From Gnetum montanum (Eukaryota > Streptophyta > Gnetopsida > Gnetales > Gnetaceae): a DNA stretch of 56,520 nucleotides. Positions 1 through 11,908 of this stretch are shown here, one piece after another. A program made the translations under genes and the position numbers. Positions within the stretch are counted from its first letter, which is position 1; the number at the start of each line of letters is the position of its first letter. The notes under the pieces were generated by a model. It did no database searches and was not told where the DNA came from. It saw nothing but the letters and a program-made list of their open reading frames with translations. Location: the NCBI GenBank assembly GCA_015680685.1, contig MNCI01003447.1, positions 1-56,520 on the forward strand. Direction: 5' to 3'.

Positions 1-1413
1 TCCTTTGCACATCTACGACAGTGAGGGGAGGATCCAAAGTTCATTCCCTATCCAACCATCCGAGATTTCTACATCTAGAAAAGAAGTTAGCATAGCGGGT
101 CGGGTATTCTAGGATTTTGAATGCCAGTTGTCCCATGACACCAGCTTGTACATTGCTAATAGAAGTAAATTCCCTTATAGCCCTTTTGGTCAATGATAAT
201 GTATCATTATTGCCCAGGAGACCACTATCATTGATAAAAAACCTACACCATAGGAAAAATTATTTACACTCAACACAAATTTAAACAGTAGTGAGCATAA
301 TGTAACACTGCAAGAAGAAACAAAAACTTACCCGCCTGCATAATACACAGTGCCCGGTGGATTCTGAAAGTAGGATTTGAGATGACAAGCCACGAATAGA
401 GTATTGTAGGCATGATAACAGTTAAATCTAGGCATCTCCCAGATCTAGGTCAAATGCCTCAAACCTTTAGCACTCTATTCACTATCTTGCACCTGCATAG
501 TTTCAATTGTACCATCTGACAAGAACATCAAGATGCTCTGCATCGAACCAACCAGTAGCATCTCTAAAATAGCAGCAACTATATCACCTGGTAGATGCGA
601 CCAGACGATTATGCTAAAATTATGAAGCAAAAACTACAAGAACTCCTGCGTGCCCCTTCAGAACCACACCGCCTCCTCCTTCATACGAGCATGAGGAGGA
701 GGAACATTGGTCGTGGGAACATGCATGCAGCATGGAACGCCCACAATGTCCAAAATAATTAGGATGGGCTTTAGCATAATTCTATACAAAAAAAATGCAT
801 TACTATTAGACAAACCATTTAGACATAAAAATCCACCACACGACATTAGGGTTCTCTTGATTCCCAGAAAGTTATAGATTTCACTAGAAACGCATGGTCA
901 GAATCGCCCAAACCCTTGCAACGACTCAAGATCTTTCTCTGACAACGGCAATGAAAGAAACACTACATATTACTCTAGCATAACATGAAACTATTATGGG
1001 AGTAAAGAAAAGAAAATAGAACCCTAATTATGCTACCCACAGGTACAATACCTAGACTTTTCAATTATACACTACGTTTGCTCAGTATTACTCAACGTTA
1101 CCTAAACCCTCGTAACAATACAAGGTTCGTCTCCAATAGCAAAGACAAAGGTAATATTGCAAACCATAATAGCTTAGTCTGTGTAAACAAATATTAATGC
1201 CCGATGCAACATGCACATTCAGAAAAAATATATATAACTACGACGCTGCAATAAGCATAATAACAGTGTAGGAGGATGAAAGGCGACTTACTGGTTGAGT
1301 GGAGTAACTTCTCGAGCCTCAACCCTGGCCTGCGAAGCCCACTGCAAACTTTCCTGCACTTTGTTGTCAATCCTTGACAGTTTAGCATTCTTCCCTTTGA
1401 CCTTTGGTGCCAT
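1..1413 (-). pseudogene. Antisense gene of element 1, exons 1-3 (FCP1/NIF-like domain), truncated by window edge
   Basis: Minus-strand gene matching the antisense gene of element 2. Exon 1 is 1292-1413, starting at an ATG (MAPKVKGKN...) and ending at GTAAGT. Exon 2 is 332-781, after a T-rich TTTTTGTATAG acceptor, and ends at GTAAGT. Exon 3 starts at 242 after GGTGTAG and runs off the window. Exons join in frame (phase 2 at both introns). Exon 2 reads KPILIILDIVGV, then FLLHNFSIIVWSHLPGD, and ends NPPGTVYYAGG; exon 3 continues FFINDSGL and AIREFTSISNV. This order of segments fits the FCP1/NIF branch of HAD phosphatases, with the usual catalytic Asp pairs eroded. In-frame stops lie at 658-660 (TGA), 475-477 (TAG) and elsewhere, so this copy is not functional. 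The domain call is from motif pattern only. Confidence 0.6.
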
Positions 1414-1996
1414 AGTTGCAATTGAAAGAGTTTTCACAAAATCGTCTGTTTATGCCTTGCTTCCGCTTCCTTCCTGTTGTAGCTAGATTCAAACTCATGA
1501 TATCTATGGCCTGTTCTGAGCATGAACCAGTGGTTTATAAATGAAATGTTTGAATTTAACTAATTTTTTTTTCTGCCCGATTGATGCGGAACTTTCCCGA
1601 AATGCCAGTGTTAGCATGACACGAAATGCGAAGATCGAGGCATTAATTTCGTAGATATTGTGTGAATTACGGTCCAAAATGACCCTAAACTAATGCCTAG
1701 TTTATCACCTCGTAATCCAGTCACATTAACTATGGTCTGTACAAAAATTCAAATCCAATTATTTCGACACGCTAGACACGCCACACCGCATCTTTCATCT
1801 TATTTCATACGCTAGCATCTAGGAAAATTAGCTCGTCATTTTTTCACAAACTATGCATATTTGTAATGGTCCACTAAGACCTTAAACTGTAAGCTTCTCT
1901 AATACGTAACTTTGATGCAAAGAAAAATAAACTTTTATCGTTCAACAGATTGGCAGAAAAACAATGTAACAACTTCCGTTTTTGGTGATTTTGCAG
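1414..1996. other. Spacer between antisense gene and pol, ending in a splice acceptor
   Basis: Non-coding stretch collinear with 48582-49166. It holds the putative antisense promoter and motifs of the type GACCTTAAACTG that recur in the element's tandem arrays. It ends with TTTTGCAG at 1989-1996 on the plus strand; the pol frame opens directly after it. Confidence 0.6.
1534..1539 (-). promoter_or_regulatory. Possible TATA box of the antisense gene (element 1)
   Basis: On the minus strand this reads TATAAA, about 120 bases upstream of the antisense ATG at 1413. The same element stands at 48712-48717 in element 2, about 130 bases upstream of its ATG. Conservation of place in both copies supports it; there is no transcript evidence. 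Confidence 0.4.
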
Positions 1997-4900
1997 GGCA
2001 ATTCGCAAATAAATGTAGCTTTATCTGCACCCTTAGCCTTAACAGGCCCGCATGGGAAGATCATTAGATAGCTCAATCACACGCTAATAGCAACAAACCT
2101 TTCCCTTTATGATGCAACCATAGCAACATCCAAAATATCCCTAGACTGGCCAAAACATCTGGCCCAAACTCTTGACCTAGAGGCTAGTGATGTAACCGAG
2201 GATCCTCTTAGCGAGGTCCATGTGGTTACGCACAAAGGTAAAAATAAAACTCTTAGAGTTAGTTCCCTCCTAGACCAACAGACACAGAGTGGCATAACAC
2301 AAGTGCTCCAAGATAATGTTGTTGTATTTGCGTGGTCGTACGAAGACATGCCAGGATTAGACTCGAGATTAATACAACATAACATAATCTTAGACCCACA
2401 CATCAAAGCAATTATATAGAAGGCATGCAAGATTAAGCCAGATATAGAGCTAGCAGTGCATAATGAAATCACTAAGCTGTATCAGGTTGGTTTCATTCGT
2501 GCAGTCGATTACTCAAATTAGGTGTTCAACATCGTAGTTGTCTCTAATAAAATGGGAGGCATACGCATCTGTATAGACTTCCAGGATCTGAACAAAGCCA
2601 CGATTAAGGACAATTTCCCATTACCGAGTATCGACCAACTGATCGATACAACAACTGGTCACACACTTCTATCCTTTATGGATGGTTTCTCAGGTTATAA
2701 TCAAATTCGTATTAATCTAGAACATCAATTGACCACAACATGTATGATGCCCTGGGGGACTTTCTGTTACATTATGATAAAATGCCAGAGCAACGTATCA
2801 ACAAGCCATAACATACATCTTTAACAACTACCTCTTAGGGAGATTGAACGACTATGTGGATGACATAGCTGTCAAGTCTGTAAAGTTGGATGATCATTCG
2901 GACGATCTAGAGTTAGTCCTTAAACGATTTCAGCATGACTTACAGCTCAACCCAAAGAAATGTGTATTCAGAGTCAAAACCAAATGCATGTTGGGGTTTG
3001 TAGTATCAGAGACTGGCATCCAAGTCGACCTGGACAAGGTTAAAGCCATCGTTGATTTAATGCCACCTACAAACCTTAAGGAACTACATGGGTTGCATGG
3101 CAGACTACAATTTATCAGGTGGTTCATTTCAAAGTTAACAAATAAATTACATCCCATGCAACATCTCCTTAAGAAGGGTGTTAATTTTGAATAGACTGAT
3201 GACTGCCAGTGTGCATTTGACAACTTGAAAAAGGAGCTACAACACTTACCAACGATTTTTCTGCCACAAAGGGATCAACCTTTTTACATTTATCTAGGTA
3301 ACTCAGACGTGTCTATAGTTGTGTTACTTTACCAAAAAAGGAACGATGGGTCAGAAGCCCCTATTTATTATCTCAATCATGCTCTATTTGTGTACGAAAC
3401 AAGGTACAATGAAGTGGAGCGTAACTGTTTGGCATTGGTTTTCACACTCAAAAAATGTAAGCATTATCTTTTCTACAGTCAGGTCAACATAATTTGCAAA
3501 AACAATGTTCTGTGTGCTATCTCAAACAGCTTGTATAATAGTAGGATAGCTCGCTGGAAAGCTATCACAGCCGAATTCGATTTACATTATGTTGGCCAAT
3601 CATCCACCAAAGGTTAAGCTATAGCTGACCAGCTGGCGACATTGCCTATTAACGATCAAGCTACGATAGAGCCATAATTTCTAAATGAGCATCTACATAG
3701 TTTAAGCCCTGTATCAATAGGCCTCGAAGCAATGTTATACTTTGACGGAGCTTCAAATACCAGAGGCGGTAGTGCTTCCGCTGTCATTATGCTTTCCCCT
3801 AAGGATGTATGTCCACTAGCTTACCGCCTGGGCTTCCCTTATACAAAAAATATGGCAGAGTATGAGGGGCTCCTTAGAGTATTGTTGACAGTTAGAGAAC
3901 TCAATGTTCAACACCTAGCAATCCGAGGCGATTCGATGCTCATCATCAACCAAATCATAGGAGTCTATGCCTACAAAGTTGTGCATTTATAGCCCTACTA
4001 CGATATGGCTAAAGATCTCCTAAAATAATTTGTGACAATCAATGCCCAACATGTGCCGCATAATGGAAACGCTATGGCCGATGCACTGGCCACATTGGCA
4101 GTAAACGTGCCACCACACTTGTTTGCCACTTGGCCAACTTTAATGATGGAATGTACAGATCCTGTCATTCAAGAGGTACAAATCTCTTCATTAAATGCAG
4201 GAGGAATGCCAGAATGGTACAATAATATTAAGACTTACCTTCTGCATGGCGAACCACCACACGAGCTAACACATGCACAAAAAGATGTAGTGCATAAGCA
4301 TGCTAGGAAATATGTCATCATCGGAGATAGTACTCTCTATAGATGCTCTTTCGATGGGGTATTGCTAACCTGCATTAATAATGACCAAGAATAATGAATA
4401 GTTAGCGAAGTCCATGAGGGACTGTGTGGAGGATACATAGCCCCGTGAGCCATGGCTGCTAAGATCAGATGCCTAGGATACTATTGGCCATACATGGAAA
4501 AAGATTGCCTTACCAAAGTTAAGACGTGTGGCACATGGCAATGTTACGTGAACTTAATACACATGTCACCAACCGAGTTACACACTACACAGATTACTTG
4601 TCCATTCCAACGATGGGGACTAGATATCATAGGTCCCATAATGCCTAAATCTTCCACAGGACATAGTTTCATTATCACTATCATTGAGTATTTCACAAAG
4701 TGGGTTGAGGCTATCCCTCTATGGAAGATTACATCTCAACAGGTTTACCATTTCATCTTAGACAATATAGTAACCAGATTTGGACTCCCTATGACTATTG
4801 TGACTGACAACAAGCCACAATTTAGTAGTACAGAGACCAAATCTTTTTGTGATGATCTTGGTATTAAGCAATCTTTTTCTTCACCCTATTACCCACAAGA

Positions 4901-5456
4901 AAATGGTCAAGAAGAAGAAACAAACAAGGTAATTATCAATCTACTTAAGAAGATGCTTAGCAACAACAAAAAATGATGACATGAAAAAATCCTCTACGTG
5001 CTATGGGTGTATCATACGACGTGCAAAACAGCTACAGATAAGATGCCCTATAGCCTAGTCTATGGATCCAAAGTAGTGTTGCCCTTGGAATTATAGGTTC
5101 CCTCATTGCGGATGGTCCTCTCCATAGTTATAAATGAGCCTGAAAACAATGAGTCTAGAATCGTGGATTTAGACTCAGTGGAGGAGAAACACATCTAGAC
5201 GCTCAACACCATCGAAAGATATCAGGACAAACAAAGACAGAAGCATCGGCATAATCTGCATCAATGACCAATCAAGAAAGGAGACTTAGTTCTCAAGGCC
5301 ATTCGTGAACCAGTAGGCAAATTCTTCACAAACTGGGAAGGCCCTTTCTTGGTCATCGGCGCATACAGCAATGGAGCATTCAAGTTAGCAGATATCGACG
5401 GCAACGAGCTACCAAATCCAGTGAATCATCTGTATTTGAAATGGTACTACATCTAA
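1997..5456 (+). pseudogene. pol: Tat-like pol (RT, RNase H, archaeal RNase H, integrase), element 1, broken
   Basis: Would make the cDNA-synthesis and integration enzymes of the retrotransposon. The frame opens after the acceptor at 1996 (GNSQINVALS...). RT spans about 2450-3000 with IRICIDF and the YVDD catalytic box near 2850. Gypsy RNase H is about 3270-3600. A second, archaeal-type RNase H is about 3738-4110 (YFDGAS, MAEYEG, RGDS, ADALA: the D-E-D-D set is present). Integrase is about 4400-4975 with a GLDIIGP D, a TDN D and an EETNK E; a C-terminal tail follows to the TAA at 5454. A deletion of about 13 bases near 2780, in the MPFGLKN segment, shifts the frame from 2 to 0. Many stops are TGG to TAG or CAG/CAA to TAG/TAA changes relative to element 2. 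Confidence 0.9.
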
Positions 5457-5489
5457 AGATCAACTCGACTCAAACACAAGGTAAAAAAC

Positions 5490-5780
5490 GTCTGCTATGA
5501 TGTAAAACTGGCAAAGTTGTATACATCTGCTACAATGTAAAACTGGCATTTCTTGCACGCATCTACCAAGACGCTAAATTGGCAAATTTTTCGACCGTCT
5601 GCCATGACGTAAAACTGGCAAGGTAAGCACATGTTTTCTGAGAAGCTAAACCAGCACAGACTTGTCCCTAGGTCACGACATAAAACTAACACCCATAGCA
5701 CGTAGAACTAGCAAGTTTCAGTCTGCCCAGACGTTAAACTAGGACCACAGCCTACTGAAGCTTAAAACCAACAACAACAG
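5490..5780 (+). repeat. Degenerate tandem array, about 35-bp units around GTAAAACTGGCA
   Basis: Directly after pol, eight or nine imperfect units share a core like ACGTAAAACTGGCAA, preceded by CATCTGCTA or similar. The homologous array in element 2 is at 52761-53085. No coding potential is conserved between the two, so it is probably an untranslated 3' spacer. Confidence 0.75.
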
Positions 5781-6983
5781 TCAACCAATACTCAAAACTG
5801 GAATCCGTCAATAGACAATCCACAAAGCAAGTGAGTGTGATCACTCTTGCACTGCATCCCTACCAAATGGAATGGGTAAGACGTTGGAACAAATGCAACG
5901 CCACTACCCCACTAACATCCTACTGATTCCTCAGACATGCCAAAAGGCATACTACTCACCCCTCATAGATGTTGCTATGATAGCTGCTCTGTAGTTGTAG
6001 CTCTTGGGATCAACTTCCCACTTTGGACCCGAAAGAAACTGTAGTCATCCATAGTCTCAGCGGCCTCCGTTCATCACCGTCACCAGACTCCAGCTTAGCA
6101 GATTCATTTGACTGCTTCTTTGCCCAGTCATTTGAGCAACATGAATCTGGTTGTCGATGGTGGCTTCATGAACCATGGCATCAGCATTAGGACCCTTTCT
6201 CCTTGCTACGGTCCCTATTTTGTGGCCTACACTCTTCTTTTCACTTTGGATGGCGCTTGTTTCAACAACCTCCCTCCATAGCAATTAGGACGATTGCTTT
6301 TGTGCTATGATCTCTGTTATGTTTTACAGGTTACTTGTTATGACAACGTTGATCGAGAATGCATTCATTAGAAGGAAAAGCATCATGGTGTTCTGAAGTG
6401 GCTGCTCAGATTAGCCTGGCTACTTAGGAGTGCAAACCCTACCTCTCCCTTTATTGGATACCTTATTTTGCTTTCCCCTTCCCTTGTCCTCACGACCGCC
6501 TTTACCCTCTTCTTTGCTTGTACAGAGTGTGAACATTCAAGAAAATTCTTTCGCATCAACATGTCCATGAATTGGCGTAATGTAACTTGCCTAGTGGAAT
6601 GTAATTCAAGAAAAAGGGTAAAGCTTGGTAAAATGTATGTAAAACAACTCATCCAGGGCACGTGGGCGTAACACAACTCGTTCGCGCAAGCCCTTCGTAT
6701 ACAGTATGATGGCATAACCTCTCGCAAATACATTTGCAGAAGGACGTAATGACTTTTTCACAAAAGTTTCATGTTCACATGCTTGAGGCTTCCCCGAACC
6801 TCCCTCTTCTCACTTCTGTAAAATCCATCCTATGCTTTCTTCCCTTCCCTGCCTTTGCACTTCCAGGTTTGACAGAGCGACATTTGAGCAATCTTTCACA
6901 GAGAGATGCTGTTGGTGCCTTCACCTCTCTGGTGTTTCATATTCTTTGTCGACGTCTTTTGGGCAAGCCCTCTAAATGTCAAC
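5781..6983. other. 3' untranslated region of element 1
   Basis: Collinear with 53086-54240 of element 2. Short open frames here are not conserved in frame between the copies. I see no gene in it. Confidence 0.6.
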
Positions 6984-6996
6984 AAAGAGGGGTCAT
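6984..6996 (+). other. Polypurine tract of element 1
   Basis: AAAGAGGGGTCAT directly precedes the 3' LTR; the equivalent AAAGAGGGGCCAT precedes the 3' LTR of element 2. It is the expected plus-strand primer site for reverse transcription. Confidence 0.8.
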
Positions 6997-7224
6997 TGAA
7001 ACACCATGAAAATTTCGAGGCCTCAATGATTCAGCAAAATCTAGCAATTCAAGAAAGCAGTCACGACAAGGCATAGCACAGAAAGTTCCCTTTTCGATTA
7101 AGGGTCTATCCTGCCACGCTGCACAACATAACACAAATAAATTTTAGAAGACAGAACAAGGCAATGGATGCACGGCGACGAGCCTACAACTTTGCAAGTT
7201 TTCTATGTTTTGAAAATCTTAACT

Positions 7225-7780
7225 TTTAGCATATTACGCCGCATTACGCAACATAGCGTAAAGTCGCATGACATAGCATAATGTCAGAAGGCAGTCCACC
7301 ACAACATCAAAGATGGAAAATATTCAAGACTTTGATGACCTAGCAAAAATCTTAAGGTTTAGGCAATGATCTCCTGAATGCCGTGTATTTCAGCAAGTTT
7401 TCTTTCTCGGTTAAGGGGGGCCTATTACGCTGCATCACGTAGTGTGGCATAATAAACCCCTGAAGGATTGATCAGAAATAGAGGAAGCATGACGACAACA
7501 CTTCAATTTTTTGCAGGTTCACTATTTTATGCTGAATTACACTATGAAGCATAATTTGGTATGATGCAGCATAATCTAGTGGGATGCAGCGCAATCTAGC
7601 ATAACGCAGTGTAATACAAGCCATGAAAGAGATAACACAATTCAAATATCAGCAGTTCACATGCTACAATACGGTTTTTAGCGTATCGTAGCGTAATCTA
7701 AGAACAATTTGTTGCCAAAACTCCAAACAAGGGTGGTTTACGATGTATTACGCTTCAGAGCGTAATACAGCATGGCACTG
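7225..7780. repeat. TTACGC/GCGTAA inverted motif cluster inside the LTR
   Basis: Many copies of ATTACGC and its complement GCGTAAT, plus decayed forms such as GCATAAT, lie close together in both orientations. Equivalent clusters are at 38287-38770 and 54485-54970. The element 1 copy has extra GCATAATCTAG-type units. Confidence 0.7.
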
Positions 7781-7872
7781 CAAGCTTCAACAACAAACAC
7801 ATTAAGTCAACAACATTTTGTAGGTTCAGGACACGTGTCATCTAAACCACATTTTTCTCTTGACCCTAATCT

Positions 7873-7880
7873 TATAAATA
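7873..7880 (+). promoter_or_regulatory. LTR TATA box
   Basis: TATAAATA after CCCTAATCT. The same place in element 2 LTRs has TATAAATG (38860-38867 and 55059-55066). Likely core promoter for the genomic RNA. Confidence 0.6.
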
Positions 7881-8577
7881 CTCCAATCAACAAAGATCAA
7901 AGGGGGGCAAAAAATTTCTCCTAAGATTGGAAAAATTTTCTCTGTGAATGATTTTTCCTTCTGTTGGCAATCATTGACAATTTTTAAAAGGATTGACAAG
8001 AGAACAAAGAGGATCAGTAATTGCAAGAATATCGAAGGCAATTGGCAAGAACCTTTGGTCAGAAATAGCTGGTTGACGGACATTCTGCTTCGGGTCCGAC
8101 CTCCTTGTACCCGGATCTGCTAGAACAAGGTAGATCGACCTTTGCTTGCTTCATCTTTGAACAACTTTCTTGTTGTTGGCATGTGCTTCACCCAAATTGA
8201 AGTCTACCTGTAATCGTTATGTTTAATATATTTTGTTCGTGAGCTGAATCCTAGATCTTGGGATTACCTCTGTTCTAAATCCAATCTCTTGTGCCCTATT
8301 TATACGAATCTTGCAAATCATTTTAAATGGATTACATCATTTTCAATTACCTTCTAAGTTAACAATATTATATCTTCTCATAAAGAACCATCATTTTTTC
8401 ATCCAAATATCACAAAATTTTTACTGATCAAGTAAGTCCCTATCTGATCGGCAAGACCTTTTAGGGCACCTCGGATTTGTTTTTCTCTAGCACGGTCCTC
8501 GCACGGATCCGGGGTTAGAACTATGTACACAGACTTTCGTTCGGTATTTCCAACGATCGACATTTTTCGTCATTAGA

Positions 8578-10019
8578 AGCATCACCTTTTTTTTTCATGT
8601 CTCCATGAATAATAGAGAGAAAACAAAATCATAGAAGTTTCCTGCCACCCTAATATGGCCACCACCGTCGCTTACCCACCATTTTCCAGTGTGCCATCCA
8701 GTACTTATGGATGAGAGAAGAGAGGCTTGATGGTTTTTTGTAGTGTACCAACTATTTGCAACATTTTAGCCTCCATTCACCACCTATCATTTGCTATTCG
8801 TCACCACTCACATGTGTAGAAACTCCTACTAGTAGGATGAGGCCCATTAGCAACAAAGAGAGGCACTACTACTATGGATATCCATCTGCAATGTCATCTC
8901 TTGCCACTATCAGCCACATGTCAGAGAGAGAAGCCACCCTCTATTCCCTTTTGTGGCCTTCACCATCAATTCTCCATTGAGAGAGGACGCCTGTTGTTTA
9001 TTTGAAAGTAAAAAAAAAAAGGAAAAGAGGGAATGATGTTGTTGCTATTTTGATGTCACTACAATTTCCTGCATTGTAGCTATTGCCTTTGACATGCAAT
9101 GTCCATGTCACCAGGGTTGTGTGTCTACTTCTGACACATCTACAACATCCATCATCAACTTCTACCCATTGGTAGCCACCTTCCACCATGGTCAGCTTAT
9201 GGAGGAAGAAAGGAAGATCCTACTGTGGTCATACTGCTTTCACCTGCCATCATGCCCACATCGTCTCTATCACTAGGATGATCCTACTTGTAGTACACCA
9301 TTCCTAAGAGAGAAACCAACCCTCCTCTTATCCCCTCATCATCCTCCTATCTCCTCTAGTTAATAGTAGCTTGTGAGAGAAGAAACCATCATCAACTATC
9401 ATCAACCATTGACTACCATCACTTGTCTTCTATTGCCATCTTGCATCAATATTTGTTTTCAAAGATAACATTTATGAAGTTTTTTTTTATCTATTCAGTA
9501 TCTATTAATGATTTTGTGCTAATGAAAACTTTTATGATGAATTCTATGCTATCAAATGAAATAGTAGTTATATCAAAAACGAGAGACTCATGGTTTAATT
9601 ACTAGAATCTTAAGCTCCTTGAGAAATATGGGTAAGTTACATTGTAAGTAGAAATAGTAAACTTGAAATCTTTGGATTTAATTCATGGTAAGTTATTTAA
9701 AAAAATAATACCATCTTCTTAGCTATTACAACCATACCTTTCATTAAATTAAAGTCTTAGTAACACATCCTTTGGTTAATTTGGATACAACTATGGTTTT
9801 TCGATGTAAAGATATTGGTTCCAAATACAATATGAATCCATTGGTTGGTCAGTAGGTGCCACGCTTGGTTATTCTCAAGATGGGCAAGATAACGTGTGAT
9901 TACTTGCATCAGCGAAGTTTTCAAGTGTAATTCATAGTCTCTTAACATAATGGATGTTTTTTTATTACAAATTTTATCACCTTGGCTAATGTTAATGATA
10001 CAAATTTTCTATTATGGAT
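8578..10019. other. Unassigned AT-rich DNA right of element 1
   Basis: Contains runs of T and simple CATCATCAAC-like stretches near 9390-9420. Open frames are short and look random. I see no gene or recognisable element. Confidence 0.5.
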
Positions 10020-10160
10020 TGTAACTGTTGATCATGGCCCTGTGCAATAGCATGGGTGAGGTTGGCCTTAACAATACCCATATGAGAGGCACCCTAGTCA
10101 ATAGTATCTTTAAATATGTTTTTTGGGTGTTATTGTGTTCAAAATTTACATATCAATAGT
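10020..10160 (+). repeat. Fragment of an LTR tail related to the solo LTR at 11903-12989
   Basis: The piece containing GAGAGGCACCCTAGTCAATAG and ending in TTTACATATCAATAG matches the last 100 or so bases of the solo LTR (AAGAGGCACCCTAGGCAATAG ... TTTATGCATCAACA). It is a short, diverged remnant. Confidence 0.6.
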
Positions 10161-11488
10161 AGGGTTGCACATATTTACATAAAGGAATCCTGTAGGAGGC
10201 AATGCTACCTCCTCGACCAACCATAATGTGCTAAAAAACATGGGACTTATGAAAGTTTCGTTGTTAAAACTTGCGATCGCCTTAAACTAGGAACATGATT
10301 TGGACCTTCATGTATGAAATAGTATGAGGGCAGGTTGAGGCAACTCCTCTAGGCCAATTCCTACAACTAGTTCTTGAACATGTCTACAACACAACAATGA
10401 GGAATGAAAGAAATGAAGTTTTCCAAATTATGGAGCATATAGATAAATATGGAGCTAGGAATAGGCATGAAGGAAGAAAAAAAAAGCCTTTTTCATTTGC
10501 AACAAAATTGTTCTTAGAGCTTTTTAGTTCACTTTTACTGTAAAAATGTCTCATACACAAACCATTACCACGGTTAGCCAACATGCTACTTCTGTGAAGT
10601 TTCATATGGCGATGTGTGCAAGGAACAACTTATTCTATCCTTGCCTTCATGCTATTTTGTAGGAGGAACCATATCAATTTCTTTCCTTTTTCATTTTAAT
10701 TTTTAGTTTCAAATATTCTGTTTTCTTTCTCTATTTTTAGACTATTCTTAAGAAGCCCACTATCTGAAGCAAGCTGATAGCTTTGTAGCAAAAAAAATTA
10801 AGGGAATTATAGTAGGAGCCTAAGAGAAAAAAACATAGCCCATATTCTAATGTAATTGAATGCCTTGAGTTAGTTCATGCTCTCTAATCTCTTGGAATAC
10901 ACAAGTACTTCAAATAAGATTAAATATGCTCTTGAATATGTTTGCAAGCCTTTCAATATAATGTTTTTTTATCATTTTTCCTAACTTTTTTCTTAGTCTC
11001 TCTTTTTCTTATAATGTTTTTGATATATATATTAGTCATTTGGGTGAACTATATTTTGGAAGGATGTCAAAGTAGTTGGATTTGGGAGTGAAGACCATGC
11101 ACACCTAAATCTTCTAACCACTACTTTGCATTCAGACTCATTGGTTACCCTTGATTCTTGGATATGCCTTTGATGACATAGTTGATAGCAACATATTCTA
11201 AATACAAACATTTTTGCAAAGCTTTTGGTCAGTAAATACACCTCCAATTTTGTTTCCTTACCTTGCTTTACTTTTTCTTCTATTGAGCTTAACTTACTTT
11301 TATCTATTGTGAAAGAGGGGATCTTTCCATGCTAGAAATAATGTCTTTCCATAAGAGAAAAAACTTATTGTAAAATTTGCAACCAAGTGGGCAGAAGAAA
11401 CTAAGGAAGGAACCTAATAGGTAATAAGGACTTGATTTGACTCATTTTTGGAAAATAATGGTAAGTCATTGATTATTTAATCGCCTAT
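10161..11488. other. Unassigned AT-rich DNA
   Basis: Poly-T and poly-A rich; only short, unsupported open frames. Nothing recognised. Confidence 0.5.
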
Positions 11489-11908
11489 GTGAATATAATT
11501 ATCCATCACAATTTTGATATAGCACTGTTGGCAATGGTATGTGTTATGGTCAATGGATCATGTACATGCATATTTTTCTTTTTATCATGTGAGGAGAATT
11601 TGGAGATCATTACCATTTCTATTTCTATAGGGGTTTGCTTCCTCAGTATATATCCCTCAGTTTTCATGGATGCAGATTTTTACCTTGATAAACTTGCACA
11701 TATATTCAATCTTGGGGTACACTTATCAAACTATTTGATGACTAAGAAAATTTTTAAGTATATTTTTTTCCTTTTCAAATTATTTTTTGACTTATGCAAT
11801 TTTCTATCTATAATATCTTACCTACCTTACAATCCCCAAACATCTTCAAAGTATGTCATAGACATGATAAGTCATGTATTGGAAGAAATACATCTATGGT
11901 ACTGTTGA
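11489..11908 (+). other. Unrecognised 139-codon open frame, cut by the solo LTR
   Basis: An open frame in AT-rich DNA coding for a hydrophobic, Phe/Ile-rich product with a FLFKLFFDLCNFLS stretch. Its last codons lie inside the solo LTR that starts at 11903, so its present stop is supplied by the insertion. I recognise no family. It may be chance: AT-rich composition gives such hydrophobic frames. Function unknown. Confidence 0.15.

Larger units (their letters stand above)
1..8577 (+). mobile_element. Element 1: Tat-like Ty3/gypsy LTR retrotransposon, 5' part outside the window
   Basis: Internal region and 3' LTR of a large Ty3/gypsy element. Order on the plus strand: the first exons of an antisense gene (1-1413, minus), a spacer, pol with RT, gypsy RNase H, archaeal-type RNase H and integrase (1997-5456), a degenerate tandem array, a polypurine tract and the 3' LTR (6997-8577). 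It is collinear with element 2 (47270-55709) at every part, so the two are diverged members of one family. The extra RNase H between the classical RNase H and integrase is the known mark of the plant Tat lineage. The 5' LTR, gag and protease must lie left of the window. The element is dead: pol has a deletion and many in-frame stops. Confidence 0.9.
6997..8577 (+). repeat. 3' LTR of element 1
   Basis: About 1.58 kb, from TGAAACACC to CATTAGA (expected terminal CA mutated to GA). Boundaries follow from alignment by eye with both LTRs of element 2, which end in TTATA and TTACA. It is about 130 bases longer than those, mainly because of extra units in its TTACGC/GCGTAA-rich middle. The five bases after it are AGCAT; the matching target duplication would lie outside the window. 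Confidence 0.85.

Noticed and set aside
1194-1421. 75-codon minus frame starting at 1421
   Set aside because: Wrong frame and reads through the GTAAGT donor; the frame starting at 1413 is the one conserved in element 2.
2107-2472. 121-codon minus frame opposite pol
   Set aside because: Shadow of the conserved pol coding strand; protein conservation between the copies is on the plus strand.
8756-9605. Short plus-strand frames right of element 1
   Set aside because: Low-complexity CAT/CCA-rich DNA with no family motifs or splice structure.
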